From NCBI GenBank assembly GCA_013151865.1, contig JAADHN010000067.1:8777-59943 (forward strand): 51,167 nt of DNA. The letters are read 5' to 3'. A model generated the notes under the pieces. That model was not told the origin of the DNA. It made no database searches and saw only the letters and a program-made list of their open reading frames with translations. The position numbers were made by a program, and so were the translations under genes. Position 1 is the first letter of the stretch. The number at the start of each line of letters is the position of its first letter. Below are positions 1-11,500 of this stretch, piece by piece. This DNA is from Kiritimatiellota bacterium (GTDB taxonomy: Bacteria; Verrucomicrobiota; Lentisphaeria; Oligosphaerales; JAADHN01).

Positions 1-33
1 ATTGCCGGATGCCGCCTTCGCCGAGACTATGGC

Positions 34-310
34 GAGTCAAAGCCCTGCCACAAAGGGTGCGTGGCCGCGCGCGAGTGCGGTTTTGGGTGAGATTTCGTTC
101 CCGCTGAGCGGGACAGGCACGTCCGCCTCGGGCAGACTCTGTAGTCCCTGCAGCACAGGGTCGCTCGGGGACTCGCTCTGCCGCCCTGTGCTCCCAGCCG
201 ATCCCGCTTGGCGGGAGAGACGGGGCGCCCGAAGGCGTGGCAGCGATTCGCCCTTGGCGAATAGCGACAACTCCCGCGGCTCACGCCCCCTTTGTGGTCG
301 GGCTCGAGTC
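34..310. repeat. Short element with imperfect terminal inverted repeats (MITE-like)
   Basis: The ends at about 34-62 (core CACAAAGGGTGCGT at 49-62) and 283-310 (core ACGCCCCCTTTGTG at 283-296) are imperfect inverted repeats. The match continues inward more weakly to about 80 and 271. Inside lie three small perfect hairpins: CCCGC/GCGGG at 100-112, CCCGC/GCGGG at 203-215, and ATTCGCC/GGCGAAT at 246-262. A further inverted pair is GCACAGGG (about 150) with CCCTGTGC (about 184). No transposase and no clear target-site duplication is seen. It could be a non-autonomous element or a structured intergenic repeat. The 394 bases before the regulator hold nothing else I can name. Confidence 0.5.
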
Positions 311-394
311 AGGGGACCCGAGACTCCGGCCGCGAGGTGCTCTCGTTCGAGATGCCTGTGCGTTCCCCGCCGGATGAACCAGAAAGGGCAATTC

Positions 395-3300
395 ATGTCC
401 GAATGCTGGCGGATAGAATTATTCGGGCACCTGCGCGCCAGTCGGGAAGAATACCGGGTTACGCGGTTTCGTTCGCGCAAGACGGGGAGCCTCCTCGGGT
501 ACTTGGCTCGCTACCCGGACCGATTGCACTCGCGGGAAGTGCTGGCGGAAACTCTGTGGCCCGGGTGCGCCTCGGGTGCGGCCCGGGCCAGCCTCAGCAC
601 GGCCCTGTGGTCGTTGCGCCGGCAGTTCGGCGGAGTTGGAAAGAGCGGCGGCATTATCCTGGCGGACCGAGAGACGGTCGGGTTGGCCCCGAGCGCCGTC
701 GAGACGGACGTGGCGGATTTCCTGGCGCAAGTCGCCGGTGCCCGTGGGGCCGAGAACGCCGATCACCGGCGCTTTCTCGAGGCGGCCGCACAGCTCTACA
801 CCGGCGAGTTCATGCTGGGGTACTACGAGGACTGGGTCGAAGGCGAGCAACACCAATTGGCCGAGACGTTCCACGAGGTGCTTTCGGAACTGATCAACAT
901 CCTGGAGGATGCAGGCGATCTGCACCGCGCCATCGAGTACGCCGCACGCGGCGTGCAGGCGGACCCGTTGCGGGAGGAAACCCACCGGCAACTCATCCGT
1001 CTCCACATCGCGGCGGGGCACACGGGTCAGGCAATCCGCCGGTATCGACAGATGGAACGGCTTCTTTTGCACGAGTTGGGTGTGGCCCCCTCACCGGACA
1101 CCCGTGCGCTCTTAGAGGGCTTGAACCGCACCGGCGACTCCAACCAAGTGCGCCGCCCCCGTCGTGCGCCGTCGCGTGCCGGGCCACAGGAAAGCAAAGG
1201 GACCTTCACGGTCCTGCTGGTGGATCGCGGCGGGGGGGCCCTTGAAACGCCGAAAGGGGCCGGCGCCGCTCGATTGCTGCGCGAGGTCCGGCGCCGCGGC
1301 GGGTTTGAATTCGAGGGAATTGTTTTCTCTGCGGCGTTTCCCTGCGCCGAGGCAGCCTTGGACTGTGCGTTGGCTCTCCGCCGGACCTGCACCGCGGACA
1401 ACGGACAAGAAGTGCAGCGAATGGCCCTCGACACCGGACGCCTCGAATGGCAAGACGGCATTCCGGTCGGGGGTCCCGTGTTGCAGTCCGCACTCTGTGT
1501 TTTGCGCGCGGTCCCCCCCGGTTGCATCCTTTGTTCCGACTGCACTCGGGGCTTGGCTTCTCGCGACCTCAATCCAGGAATTCGACTGCGCGACCTGGGA
1601 CTGTACCGCCTCGGGGCAGAGGAGAGGCCCGAACGTCTGTTCAGCGTCGAAGTTGCAGAGAATGCGCCTGTCCGTCTTGTGCCCCGTGCAACGTCGGTCC
1701 ACCGGGGCATGATCCCCGCCCCGGTGTCTCGGTTCGTGGGTCGAACGAAAGAGCTTGCACGACTCGAACGCTGGTTCGACAAAGAGAATGCGCGCCTCGT
1801 AACGATCCTCGGGACGTCCGGCATGGGGAAAACGCGCCTCGCATTGGCTGCGGCGGAACGACTGTTGGAATCGTACCATGGCGCAGTGTGGTTTGTTTCT
1901 CTCGCGGACGTGACCGACCCCGTACTTGTCCCAGCCGCCATTCTTCACGTGCTGCAAACCAGCGGCGCCAGAGAAGAAGACCCTTTTGGCCGGATTGTGG
2001 AAATAGTTGAGCCGCAGCCTGCACTGCTGGTGCTGGACAACTTCGAGCATTTACTGCCCGAAGGCGCCCGGTTCGTGACCCGGTTGCTCCAGCGGATAGA
2101 TTCTCTGCATTGCCTGATCACTTCGCGTCGGGTCCTGTCGATCTCCGGCGAGCATCGTTTTCATCTGGGGCCGCTGCCGGTACCGGAAGGCGACGAGACG
2201 CCGGAAGGCTTGATGCGCTACCCGAGCGCGCAATTGTTTGTGGACCGGATGCAATCCACGTTGGGCGACTTCCGTATTACCCCGGACAACGTTCGGGCTG
2301 CGACTCGGTTGTGCAGGGGCCTCGAGGGCATCCCGCTTTCGCTCGAGCTGGCGGCCGCTCGAGCGGACAGTTTGACCCCTCTCGACATGGAGGCTGCCTT
2401 GCGCGAGCGTTTTCGTTTCCTGGTGAGCCGGGCACCTTCATCCCGTCCGGAACGTCACCGGTCGATCCAGGCCGCTCTCGATTGTACGTTGTCGACACTT
2501 TCGCCGCCGGCGCGCCGGCTGTTTGGCCGTTTGGCCATATTTCGGGGCGGTTTCACCCTTGACGCAGTGGAAGGCGTCTGCCGGGACCCGCTGGCCGCCG
2601 ACCATTTGGCCGAACTCATCGAGTCTTCGCTGGTGGCCGGAGAGACCCGGGGAAGGCAACGCCGCTTTTCCCTGCTCGAAACCTTCCGCGAATACGGACG
2701 GGAAAACCTGAGCCCGGCGCAATGGCATTCCCTGCAGAAACGGCACGCGGCCTGGTTCCGAGACTTGGCCGAGACTGCGGAAGAGGAAATCGAAGGACCG
2801 GCGCAGACCGTATGGCTGGAGCGTTTGGATGCGGACTTGGGGAATCTTCGTGCGGCCGTGGCCTGGACACTTGAAGAGCGACCGACATGGTCGATGCGGA
2901 TAGCAGGAGCGCTGGGCCATTTTTGGGAAGTCCGCGGCCGTTGGGAAGAGGGTGTGTCGGTCCTTCGGGCGGCCCTTGAACGGGCGCCCCGAGCGCGGAA
3001 GTCACTGCGGATGGGCGCACTGCACCAGATCGGCTGGCTCCTGTACCTGCTGGGGAATGTGGACGATGGGCGGGCAAATCTGGAGGTCGCACTCGAATTG
3101 GCGGAGGGGGAGGGTGAAACAGGTCGAGCCTGCTCGATACGGTATGCTCTTGCCATGATTGCCGGCGCGCAGAAGCGCTCGGACGTGGCGCGTCGTTTGC
3201 ATGAACAATGTCTTGCTATCGGCCGAGAAAACAACTTTCTCCAAGTTATGGCGCGGGCGTTTGACGGGCTCGGGAACATTGCGGAAGGAGTTGGAGACTT

Positions 3301-3997
3301 CGAACTTGCGCGTCGGCACTACGGCGCCAGTCTCACTTCCTGGAGAAAGGCGTGCATTCCGAGGGGGATTGCCGTGAGTTTGATGGCCATGGCAAAGATG
3401 GAAAAACAGATGGAAAACGACTTGGCGGCGGAACGGTTTTTCCGCGAATCGTTGGACATTTTCCGCACTTTGGGCGACCTGTATTCGGCGGCCTGCCAAC
3501 TGGAGGAATTGGGGCGTATGAGCCTTCGGAAAGACAAGGTCAGACAGGCTCGGGATGAACTGTCGGAAGCTGTGGCCATGTTTCGGAAAACCGACTCCAA
3601 GCAGAAAACCGCAGAAACGCTTCAACTCATGGGACGCGCCATGACGCTGATGTCGGACCACGCGCAAGCCCGGAAGTGCTTTGTCGAGTGCCGGAACGCT
3701 CTGCGTGTTCTCCACGCCTCGCAAAAACTGGCTGGTTTGAGGCATGAACTGAATGAATTGGCCGAGCGGCAGACTGACCCCGTCGAAGCCGTGCATCTCT
3801 TCGCTTTGGCGGAAAGCACCGCGGTCGCGCCGGAAGCGGCAACGGACGTGTACCAGGGCCGGCTCACCCGACTCCGCGACGAACTGGGCGAATCGGTTTT
3901 CGCGGCCGCCTGGGCCGAGGGCAGTGCCCGCCCGGGGCCCGATATCCCGCCGCCTGGAGGACACACGCCCCCACATCCCAAGCCACGGACTGAGTGA
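395..3997 (+). CDS. AfsR/SARP-like regulator: wHTH-BTAD, degenerate cyclase-like segment, NB-ARC ATPase, TPR
   Basis: This is a cytoplasmic transcriptional regulator of 1,200 aa. I chose ATG 395 because AGAAAGGG lies 6 bases upstream. ATG 374 and the open frame further upstream lack a ribosome binding site. Residues about 6-82 form an OmpR-like winged helix. Residues about 150-241 are a bacterial transcriptional activator domain with the usual RxYRxMERLLxxELGVxP motif. Residues about 270-425 look like a worn class III nucleotide-cyclase domain ('FTVLLVD', 'ALDTG', 'LRDLGLYRL...ERPERLF'). Next comes an ATPase: 'SRFVGR' about 445, Walker A GTSGMGKT at 473-480, Walker B LLVLD ending at D548, and GIPLSLELAAAR near 645. 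The last 370 or so residues are helical TPR-like repeats. There is no C-terminal LuxR helix-turn-helix. In this family ligand- and ATP-dependent oligomerisation activates target operons. The exported-protein cluster downstream is the obvious candidate target, but that is inference. Confidence 0.9.
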   Translation: MSECWRIELFGHLRASREEYRVTRFRSRKTGSLLGYLARYPDRLHSREVLAETLWPGCASGAARASLSTALWSLRRQFGGVGKSGGIILADRETVGLAPSAVETDVADFLAQVAGARGAENADHRRFLEAAAQLYTGEFMLGYYEDWVEGEQHQLAETFHEVLSELINILEDAGDLHRAIEYAARGVQADPLREETHRQLIRLHIAAGHTGQAIRRYRQMERLLLHELGVAPSPDTRALLEGLNRTGDSNQVRRPRRAPSRAGPQESKGTFTVLLVDRGGGALETPKGAGAARLLREVRRRGGFEFEGIVFSAAFPCAEAALDCALALRRTCTADNGQEVQRMALDTGRLEWQDGIPVGGPVLQSALCVLRAVPPGCILCSDCTRGLASRDLNPGIRLRDLGLYRLGAEERPERLFSVEVAENAPVRLVPRATSVHRGMIPAPVSRFVGRTKELARLERWFDKENARLVTILGTSGMGKTRLALAAAERLLESYHGAVWFVSLADVTDPVLVPAAILHVLQTSGAREEDPFGRIVEIVEPQPALLVLDNFEHLLPEGARFVTRLLQRIDSLHCLITSRRVLSISGEHRFHLGPLPVPEGDETPEGLMRYPSAQLFVDRMQSTLGDFRITPDNVRAATRLCRGLEGIPLSLELAAARADSLTPLDMEAALRERFRFLVSRAPSSRPERHRSIQAALDCTLSTLSPPARRLFGRLAIFRGGFTLDAVEGVCRDPLAADHLAELIESSLVAGETRGRQRRFSLLETFREYGRENLSPAQWHSLQKRHAAWFRDLAETAEEEIEGPAQTVWLERLDADLGNLRAAVAWTLEERPTWSMRIAGALGHFWEVRGRWEEGVSVLRAALERAPRARKSLRMGALHQIGWLLYLLGNVDDGRANLEVALELAEGEGETGRACSIRYALAMIAGAQKRSDVARRLHEQCLAIGRENNFLQVMARAFDGLGNIAEGVGDFELARRHYGASLTSWRKACIPRGIAVSLMAMAKMEKQMENDLAAERFFRESLDIFRTLGDLYSAACQLEELGRMSLRKDKVRQARDELSEAVAMFRKTDSKQKTAETLQLMGRAMTLMSDHAQARKCFVECRNALRVLHASQKLAGLRHELNELAERQTDPVEAVHLFALAESTAVAPEAATDVYQGRLTRLRDELGESVFAAAWAEGSARPGPDIPPPGGHTPPHPKPRTE

Positions 3998-4279
3998 AAC
4001 ACACGACTCGCGTGGACTGGATTGCTTCTCTTCGGGCTCACCCCCTTCCTCTCCGTCCCCGGCCTCAGTGGCATGGCTGCCCCCCTCCCGCCTTCTCGTA
4101 ATTTCTTGCGCTTTTTTTCGGCTTGTGCGCTCTCCTGGTCGGATTTGTGAGACTTCCGTGAGAGTCGGCGGGTAATGTTTTGTTCGATCGGGCAGGAAAG
4201 ACTCCTTGTTTTCGAACCGGTTTCACCCGTCGATTCCACTGTCAGGTATGGATGTGACCGGGGCCTGGGAGGTCGTACA
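3998..4279. other. Intergenic spacer after the regulator
   Basis: These 282 bases separate the regulator from the first exported-protein gene. I see no convincing gene, no hairpin plus T-run terminator and no tandem array. A T-run occurs near 4112-4118 without a clear stem before it. The promoter of the exported-protein cluster may lie here, but no strong -35/-10 pair stands out. Confidence 0.4.
4267..4272 (+). promoter_or_regulatory. Ribosome binding site deciding the start at 4280
   Basis: GGGAGG lies 7 bases upstream of the paired ATGATG at 4280-4285. It is the only strong Shine-Dalgarno match in front of this reading frame and is the reason for the start chosen. The competing GTG at 4454 has none. 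Confidence 0.45.
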
Positions 4280-5437
4280 ATGATGCTGCGTCTGTGTGGT
4301 GGCCGCTCCGTCTTTCCCCTTCCATCGAGCCGATTCCTCGCTTTTCCGAGATGGATCTGCCCCAGAAGACCCCCAGATTTTTCGGCGTACCTGCGCATAC
4401 GCCGAGCGCCGCGTTGCGTTTTTTCGGTCTCCCCGCCCGAGTGTTGGTCCCTTGTGTCTCGCACCTTTCTCCTTGCGGCTCTTCTGGCCTCCGTGTTTTC
4501 GAATCGTCTTCTTGCCGCCACCGTGCGGACGCAGACACTCCAACTGCAACCGGGTTGGAACAGCGTGTTCATCGAAGTCGAGCCGACGGATGTCGATCCG
4601 TCCGCGGTGTTTGCCGGGGCGCCGGTCGAGATCGTGACCACCTATTTCCCGAATACATCCCCGGTCGAGTTCATCCGTGATCCGGACGAGAAGCCGTGGA
4701 CGGATTCGGGGTGGAGTACCTGGTACGCACCATCACGGTCCGATGCTTTTCTTTCAAAACTGCACGCCATCCAGGCGAACCGACCGTATCTCATCAAGCT
4801 GAATGCCGCCTGCACGCTGAGCATCACGGGCGAAGTGAAATTCAACCCCATTTTCTGGCAGCCGAACTCTCTGAATTTCGTCGGGTTCCATGTGGACGCC
4901 GCGTCGCCGCCGACTTTCGAACAGTTTTTCTCAGGGGCCGAAGCGCTGGAGGGGCAACGGATTTACGAGTTGGTCAACGGTCATTGGAAGCTCGTGACCA
5001 ATGTCTCTGGAGAGGACATTGTTGCCGGCCGGGCGTACTGGGTGTACTGCGCCAAGGGTTCGGCTTTTCAGGGCCCGTTCACGGTTGCCATTCCTTACGG
5101 CGACACTCTTGACTTCGGCAGCCAGGCCACGGTCCAGACACTGACGATGACCAACACGGGCACGGAGCCGATGGGTGTGACCCTCGCGGACTTGGGCCGG
5201 ACTCTGCCCATGGCCTACCGTGTGTACAACCCCGATGCCGGGGAAACAACCTACACAGATCTGCCCGCCAGCCTCGACGTGGGTACCATCGAGGCCGGCC
5301 AAACGTACACGTTTACGCTCCTGGTCAGGCGCGAAGATTTCACCCGGGGCGAGCAGAGCACGGTCCTGAAAATAACGACGGACAACGGCATTTGCCTATG
5401 GATTGCGGTTAAGGCCAAGCGGTTGGATTTGGAGTAG
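4280..5437 (+). CDS. Small exported protein with GWN...YWVY module and Ig-like tail
   Basis: The protein is 385 aa from ATG 4280, and no characterised family was recognised. A clear Sec signal segment (SRTFLLAALLASVFSN, followed by RLLAA) sits at about residues 59-80. The 58 residues before it are rich in Arg and Pro and unlike any domain. A GTG at 4454 would put the signal peptide at the N-terminus (327 aa) but lacks a Shine-Dalgarno site, so the start is uncertain. The mature part opens with 'LQPGWNSVFIEVEP' (GWN at 92-94) and closes its first domain with 'GRAYWVYC' (W254). This is the same GWN...GYW layout found in the proteins encoded at 34213 and 39936. Residues about 265-385 look like an Ig-like beta-sandwich ('LTMTNTGTEPMGVTLADLG'). 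It is the first gene of the exported series and lies 89 bp before the giant LamG gene. The function is unknown; a surface or scaffold role is inferred. Confidence 0.8.
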   Translation: MMLRLCGGRSVFPLPSSRFLAFPRWICPRRPPDFSAYLRIRRAPRCVFSVSPPECWSLVSRTFLLAALLASVFSNRLLAATVRTQTLQLQPGWNSVFIEVEPTDVDPSAVFAGAPVEIVTTYFPNTSPVEFIRDPDEKPWTDSGWSTWYAPSRSDAFLSKLHAIQANRPYLIKLNAACTLSITGEVKFNPIFWQPNSLNFVGFHVDAASPPTFEQFFSGAEALEGQRIYELVNGHWKLVTNVSGEDIVAGRAYWVYCAKGSAFQGPFTVAIPYGDTLDFGSQATVQTLTMTNTGTEPMGVTLADLGRTLPMAYRVYNPDAGETTYTDLPASLDVGTIEAGQTYTFTLLVRREDFTRGEQSTVLKITTDNGICLWIAVKAKRLDLE

Positions 5438-5444
5438 GGAGAAT

Positions 5445-5471
5445 GTTCGGCCCGGTCCGGCCGGTCCGGCA
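5445..5471. repeat. 9-bp tandem array GGTCCGGCC, about 3 copies
   Basis: The copies are GTTCGGCCC, GGTCCGGCC and GGTCCGGCA, directly after the stop of the upstream gene. The array ends in GGCAAT, resembling the CAAAT tail of the arrays at 25076 and 34151. The consensus of all three is GRTCCGRCC-like. Confidence 0.65.
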
Positions 5472-5526
5472 ATCCCCAATGTGATCGGCAAAGTTGTTTG
5501 ACGAGTAACTCGAGAGACCATCGACC

Positions 5527-8500
5527 ATGAGATTCAGCATTCAGCATTCAGCATGCAACATTCTCGTTGCCCTCTGTTGGGGGTTGGCCAGCCCTGCCGT
5601 TTCGGCCATTGGCCCGCTCAAGGGTCTGGAGTTCGATGGCGCCTACAAAGGCATCAGCGTTGCCAGCAGCGCCACAGTAAAGCCGACTACGGCGCTCACG
5701 GTTGAGTTGTGGGCCTATCGTGCCACGTGGTCGCCGGGCACCTACACCAAAACAATGATCAGTTGCACGGAAACCGGCGGCTACAATCTGACCTTGGACA
5801 CCACGGGCGGCATAGCCGGGAACGTATACTTAACTGCCGTTGGCAACACGCGGGTTTATTTCCCAGATGCAGCAACGAATCTTGCGATGGGCTGGCATCA
5901 TTTTGCCCTGACCTGCGATGGGCGCTACACCAAACTCTACATTGACGGCGTTCTCCGGGATACCGACGATGCCGGCGCCGGCCACGCCCTCCAGTACCAT
6001 CCCACGAACAGTTTGCAGATCGGTGCGGAAGCAGGCAGCGGCACGTCCTGGACCGGGGATTATTTCGACGGCAAACTGGATGAGATCCGAATTTGGACCG
6101 TGGCGCGCACCGCTCTGGAAATTCGCGAGAACATGCACCTGTCGTTGTCGGGTACCGAGTCGGAGCTGGGGGCTTACTGGCGTTGTGACACCGGCACGGG
6201 GACAGTACTCCTCGACAGTACGTCCAATGTCAATACCGGCATGTTCGACTCGGGCGCCGGGGCGCCGTCTTGGATCGATTCGACCATCCCACTGGCGACC
6301 GGAACGAGCTTCACCCACACGGTCGACACGGCGGGCGCCGTGACCTTCAACGGCACGGACTGCGGCCTCAACTTCACGACTAAGACCGGCAGCACCGCGT
6401 TCACGGTTACACAACTGCAGAACGCGCCGCACGCGCCCCCCGGGGGGCCATCGTTGGGCACGGAGTACTGGGTAATCCAGGCACACGACGGCGGCACATT
6501 CACGGCCGATCTCACCCTCAGCGGCCAGGAAGAGGTCACCTATGAAGACGCACAAGATCCGAGCCGGATCAAACTCTGGCGCCGCGACGAGCCCGACGAC
6601 GGCGCCTGGACCTTGGTGACCGCCGCCGCCAGTGCAGACGCCGGGACCGATACGGTGACGTTCCAGGGACTGACCGATCCCGGCCAGTTCGTGCTGACCC
6701 ACAGTCCGCCAAGCGCCCTGGATTTCGATGGGAACGACGATTTGGTCGATTGCGGCGGCGACAGCAGTCTGGCGCTGACCGGCGCGATGAGTATCACGGC
6801 ATGGGTCAAACCGAGCGAGAAAACGTCGATCAGCACGGTTGTCGGCCGCAAGGTCAGCGGCTCAACGGGTGCCGGTTTTGCTTTCTACCTCAACAGTTGG
6901 AGCAGCACGGACCGGCGCCTGGTCATGGAAACAGAGAATGCCAGCTTCAAGACCGCAAACGCCGCTGTGACCTGGGGTGTCTGGCAACATATCGCGTTTG
7001 TCAGCGACGGAACCACGCACGCGTTTTACGTCAACGGCGTGGAGCAGCCGGCCACCGGCTCCGTGAACCCGACCGACGCCGGACTCAACCTGGCGATCGG
7101 CGCTTTCTCCAACCTCGGCGGCGGGCCTTACAAGGGGCTGATCGACGAAGTCACAATCTGGAATCGTGCCCTGACGGTGCAGGAGCTGCGCGAGCAGATG
7201 CACGTGAACCTGGCGGGCAACGAGACTGGGTTGGTGGGCTATTGGTCCTTCGATTACGGTGTCGGCGGCACACAGGCGATCGACATGAGCGGCACAGGCA
7301 ATGACGGCGCGCTTACCAACATGGATGCGGCCACGGCCTGGGTGGGATCCACTGCGCCGATTGCCGACGGAGACAGCCACACTGAAACCGTCAGCGCCAT
7401 TGGGGCAGTCACCTTCACCGGCACCGATATCAGCATGGATTTCACGGCCAAGAGCGGGGCCACCACCTTTGTGGTCAGTCATTTGCTCACGGCGCCCAAC
7501 CTGCGACCGACCGGGGCGCGTTTGGACGACGAATACTGGCTGGTCCACGCCTATGACGGCGGCACATACAGCGCCAACGTGACGTTCGGCGGCCAGGAAC
7601 GGCTGACAGTGGAGGACGATGCCGACCCGACCGGTCTGATCTTGCATCGCCGCGACAGCAGCAGCGATGGAGAATGGACCCAACTGGCCGTCGGCAGCGC
7701 CGCCGACAGCGCCGCGGACACAGTGACCTTCAACGGTTTGACAGGCTTCAGTCAATTGATGCTCATGCGCATCCCCCCGGACGACTTCGCGGGCGTTTGC
7801 CTCGATTTCGACAACACGGACGACTACATCGCCGCCGACAGTGTCTCGGCCGCGGTCGCAGGCAGCGGTACGCTGACCATGGAAGCCTGGGTCTACCCCC
7901 GCGGCGGCGACGATGCCATTCTCGCTTTCAACACGGCGTCCAACGGCAACACCTTGTTGCTCATGTACAACACCCAGGACAAGTTCCGCGTCTACGACGG
8001 AACCGATCATTTCAGCACCGACACGTTCGCACCGAGTCATTGGTATCACGTGGCCGTGGTCATCGAGGCGAACGACAGGGCCGTTCTTTACGTCAACGGC
8101 GAGCAACAGGCCGTGTTCGTCACCTCCCAGCGTCCGAGCACGGACGGCAAGTTCTCGATCGGCCAGGAATGGGACGGCGGCGGCCCCAGCAATTTCTTCA
8201 ACGGCAGGATCGACGAGGTCGCCGTGTGGAGCGTGGCGCGCACGGTCGAACAGATCCGCGAGAGCATGAACCAAGGCCTGACCGGCGCCGAACCGGGACT
8301 GATCGGCTACTGGCAGTTCAACGACGGAGCAGGCAGCTCGACGCTCGCGGACCGCAGCGGCAACGGACACACAGGCACTCTTGTCAATATGGACCCGGCC
8401 ACGGACTGGGTGACCTCGACGGTCGCGATCGGGACCAGCCACAGCGAGGACGTGAGCGTCCCCGGCCAAGTCGCGTTCCCCGGCACCGACATCACGCTTG

Positions 8501-11500
8501 ACTTCAGCATGGTCGCGGGACTGACCACGATCGTCGTCACCCGCGTGCCGACCGCGCCGGACACTACGCCGCCGGGTAACGGGATCGACGACGAATACTG
8601 GACGATCCGGGTGTACGGGGCCGGCACGTTCACCTGCGACGTAATCGTCGGAGGGCAGGATCAGCTCAGCCTCGCTGACGAGGACGCGCCCTGGGGAGTC
8701 AAACTCCGCCATCGGGGTGCGGGCAGCGACGGGGCCTGGAGGCCGTTTTCCACTGCGAAAGCCGTGGATGCCGCTGGGGAAATCGCGATCTTCAAGGATG
8801 TTGCCGATACGGCGCTCGCCGGGCAATTCACGCTCACGCGTGATGCGACACGCACGGCTCTCGAATTCGACGGGGTGGACGACTCCCTTGATTGCGGCAA
8901 CGGGGCAAGCCTGCGGGTCACGGGCAATGCCATCACCGTCGAGGCCTGGATCAAAGCGGAGACCTGGAAACCGAATGTTTGGGAAGGAAATGTGGTGGCG
9001 AAGGATGGGGACAATTCGTCCGGTTACATGTTACGCTGTGGCGCCAACGGCAGGGCCGATTTCAGCTTCGGTGACGGGACCGTCTGGCATTCGGCGACCA
9101 CGGGGGAGGTGATGGATGCCGGGACGTGGCATCATCTGGCCGGTGTCTACGACGGCTCGAATCTGAAAGTCTATATCGACGGCGTGGAGCAGGCAAGCGT
9201 TGCGGCCGTCGCGAGCATCGCCGATACGACCAATTCTTTGCGGATCGGCGACAGCCCGGCGTACCCGACGCGTGCCTTCGAGGGCACGATCGACGAGATG
9301 CGCATTTGGAGCGTTGCCCGCACGGCCGAGGAGATCCGCGAAAGCATGCACCTCGTCCTCGCCGGCGACGAACCGGGCCTCAGAGGCTACTGGCGGTTCG
9401 ACGAGGGTTCAGGCGCCACGGCAGCCGACGCCACGGCCAATAGGAACGACGCCACACTGACCAACATGGACCCGGCCGGCGCCTGGACCGAGGCCGTTGC
9501 CGAGGTCGGCCCCGGCGTCAGTGAAACCATGACAGTTGCGGCTGCCGGCGCCGTGGACTTCGACACAGTCGGTCTCAGCTTCGGCGTCTCGAGCGTGACC
9601 GACAGTTGCGACGTGGTGGTGACTCACCTGTACACCGCCCCGACGATCATGCCCACCGGGACACCGGTCGATGACGAAAGCTGGATCGTCCGCCGGTACG
9701 GCGACGGCACGTTCACCGCCGACCTCACCGTCAGAAACCAATGGCGGCTGACGGCCATGGACGCCGCGGACCTGTCCCGGGTCAAGCTCCGCCGTCGTAA
9801 CCCAACCCCTGACGCACCGTGGTCGCCCCTTGCCCCGGCCGTCGCGGTCGATCCGTCCGCAGGTTACGCGGCCTTTAAAGGCGTTTCGGATTTCGGGCAA
9901 CTGGCCGTGGTCCACGATGCCCCCGGTCGGGCCCTGTCGTTCGACGGCGTCGCGAGCTACGCGACCGCGGACGCCGTCTGCGCCGCCGTTGCCGGCGGGC
10001 CACTGACCGTGGAGGCCTGGGTTCGGCCGGACGCCGCCGCCACCGGCAGCAAAAGAACCATTTGCTCCTTTCACACGGCCGCGAAAGGAAACCTGATCAT
10101 CATCGGATTCAACGCCGACGAGGGGCGGTTTTATTATTTCGACGACGGCAACCAATGGCTCACCAGTACAGACACGTTCCCCGCCGGCGAGTGGCGCCAC
10201 GTCGCGGTGACCATCGACGAATCGAACAACGTCAGACTGTTCGTGGACGGCACGCCGCAAATTTCCGGCTACACAACCCTCAAGCGGCCCGCCGCCGACG
10301 GCCTCTTCTCCATTGGTCAGGAGTGGGACACGGGAGGGGCGAGCGACTTTTTTCAGGGAATGATCGACGAAGTGGCGGTATGGAGCGTGGCGCGGACCCA
10401 GGACGAAATCCGGGCAACCATGCACTTGTCCATGTCCGGCCGGGAACCGGGACTCGCGGGCTACTGGCGGTTCGACGACGGTGTGGGCCCGACAGCGACC
10501 GATGCGGCAGTCGGCGGCCACGACGCGATCCTGGTCGGCGCCCCCGTTTGGGCGCCAACCACGCCGGCAGTGGCCTTCGGCACAAGCGCGGTGCAAACGG
10601 TCGATGCCCCTGGAGCGGTGGATTTCTCCGGCACGGACCTGGGCTTGGACTTCACCCGGAAAACGGGCGCCACGACCTACGTGGTCAGTTGCCTGCAGGC
10701 CGTGCCCAATGTGGTGCCCAAAGGCTTCGGCGACAGCGACCGGTATTGGGTCATCGACGATTACGATGGGGGCACGTTCGCCGCCGATTTGACGGTCACG
10801 GCCCCGGGACGGGTGACGGCGGCGGACAAGGCCAGGCCTTGGCGCAACCAGCTCCATCGCCGCGACTCCGGCAGCGACCGGGAATGGGCGCTGGAAAGCT
10901 TTGCCGCGACCGCCGACACCGCTGGGCAAACCCTCACCTTTGCGGGACTGACCAGGCTCAGTCAGTTTGCCGTCAGCCAATTCGAACCGGACCGGGTCCC
11001 GGGCACGGCCTTGGACTTCGACGGAGACGATGACTCCGTGGAAGTCCAGCCTGCGCCCGATCTGACACCGACAGTCGAGATGACCGCCGAAGCGTGGGTG
11101 TATGTGACCGACAACTGGGTGAACCAGAAGGTGGTCGGCAAGACCGACGATTCCGCCAGGGCGGGCTTTGTGCTCTGGATCTACAACTACAAACTGCATG
11201 CGACGGTGTGGGACGCGTTGGGTACGCAGTACACGTTCGAAGGCGGGAAGGTCCCCGAATACAAGTGGACTCACATCGCCATGACTTGGACGACGAGCGG
11301 CAGGATGATCGGCTATGTCAACGGTGTCGAGGTCGCGAACATCGAGGCAAGTATGGTTGCCATCGGCGCCACCATCGACCCGTTGCGAATCGGCATCGCT
11401 CCTTGGGACGGTACCAGCAATCCGCTCGAGGGCGCGCTGGACGAAGTCCGGCTCTGGACCGTCGCGCGCACGGCGCAGGAGATTCGCGAGACCATGCACG

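Noticed and set aside
2..394. N-terminal extension of the regulator
   Set aside because: The stretch covers the inverted-repeat element, has no ribosome site, and the winged-helix domain starts right after ATG 395.
4254..4281. Possible promoter GTGACC, 16 bp, TACAAT
   Set aside because: The -10 candidate overlaps the favoured start codon and its Shine-Dalgarno site, and the -35 matches at only 4 of 6 positions.
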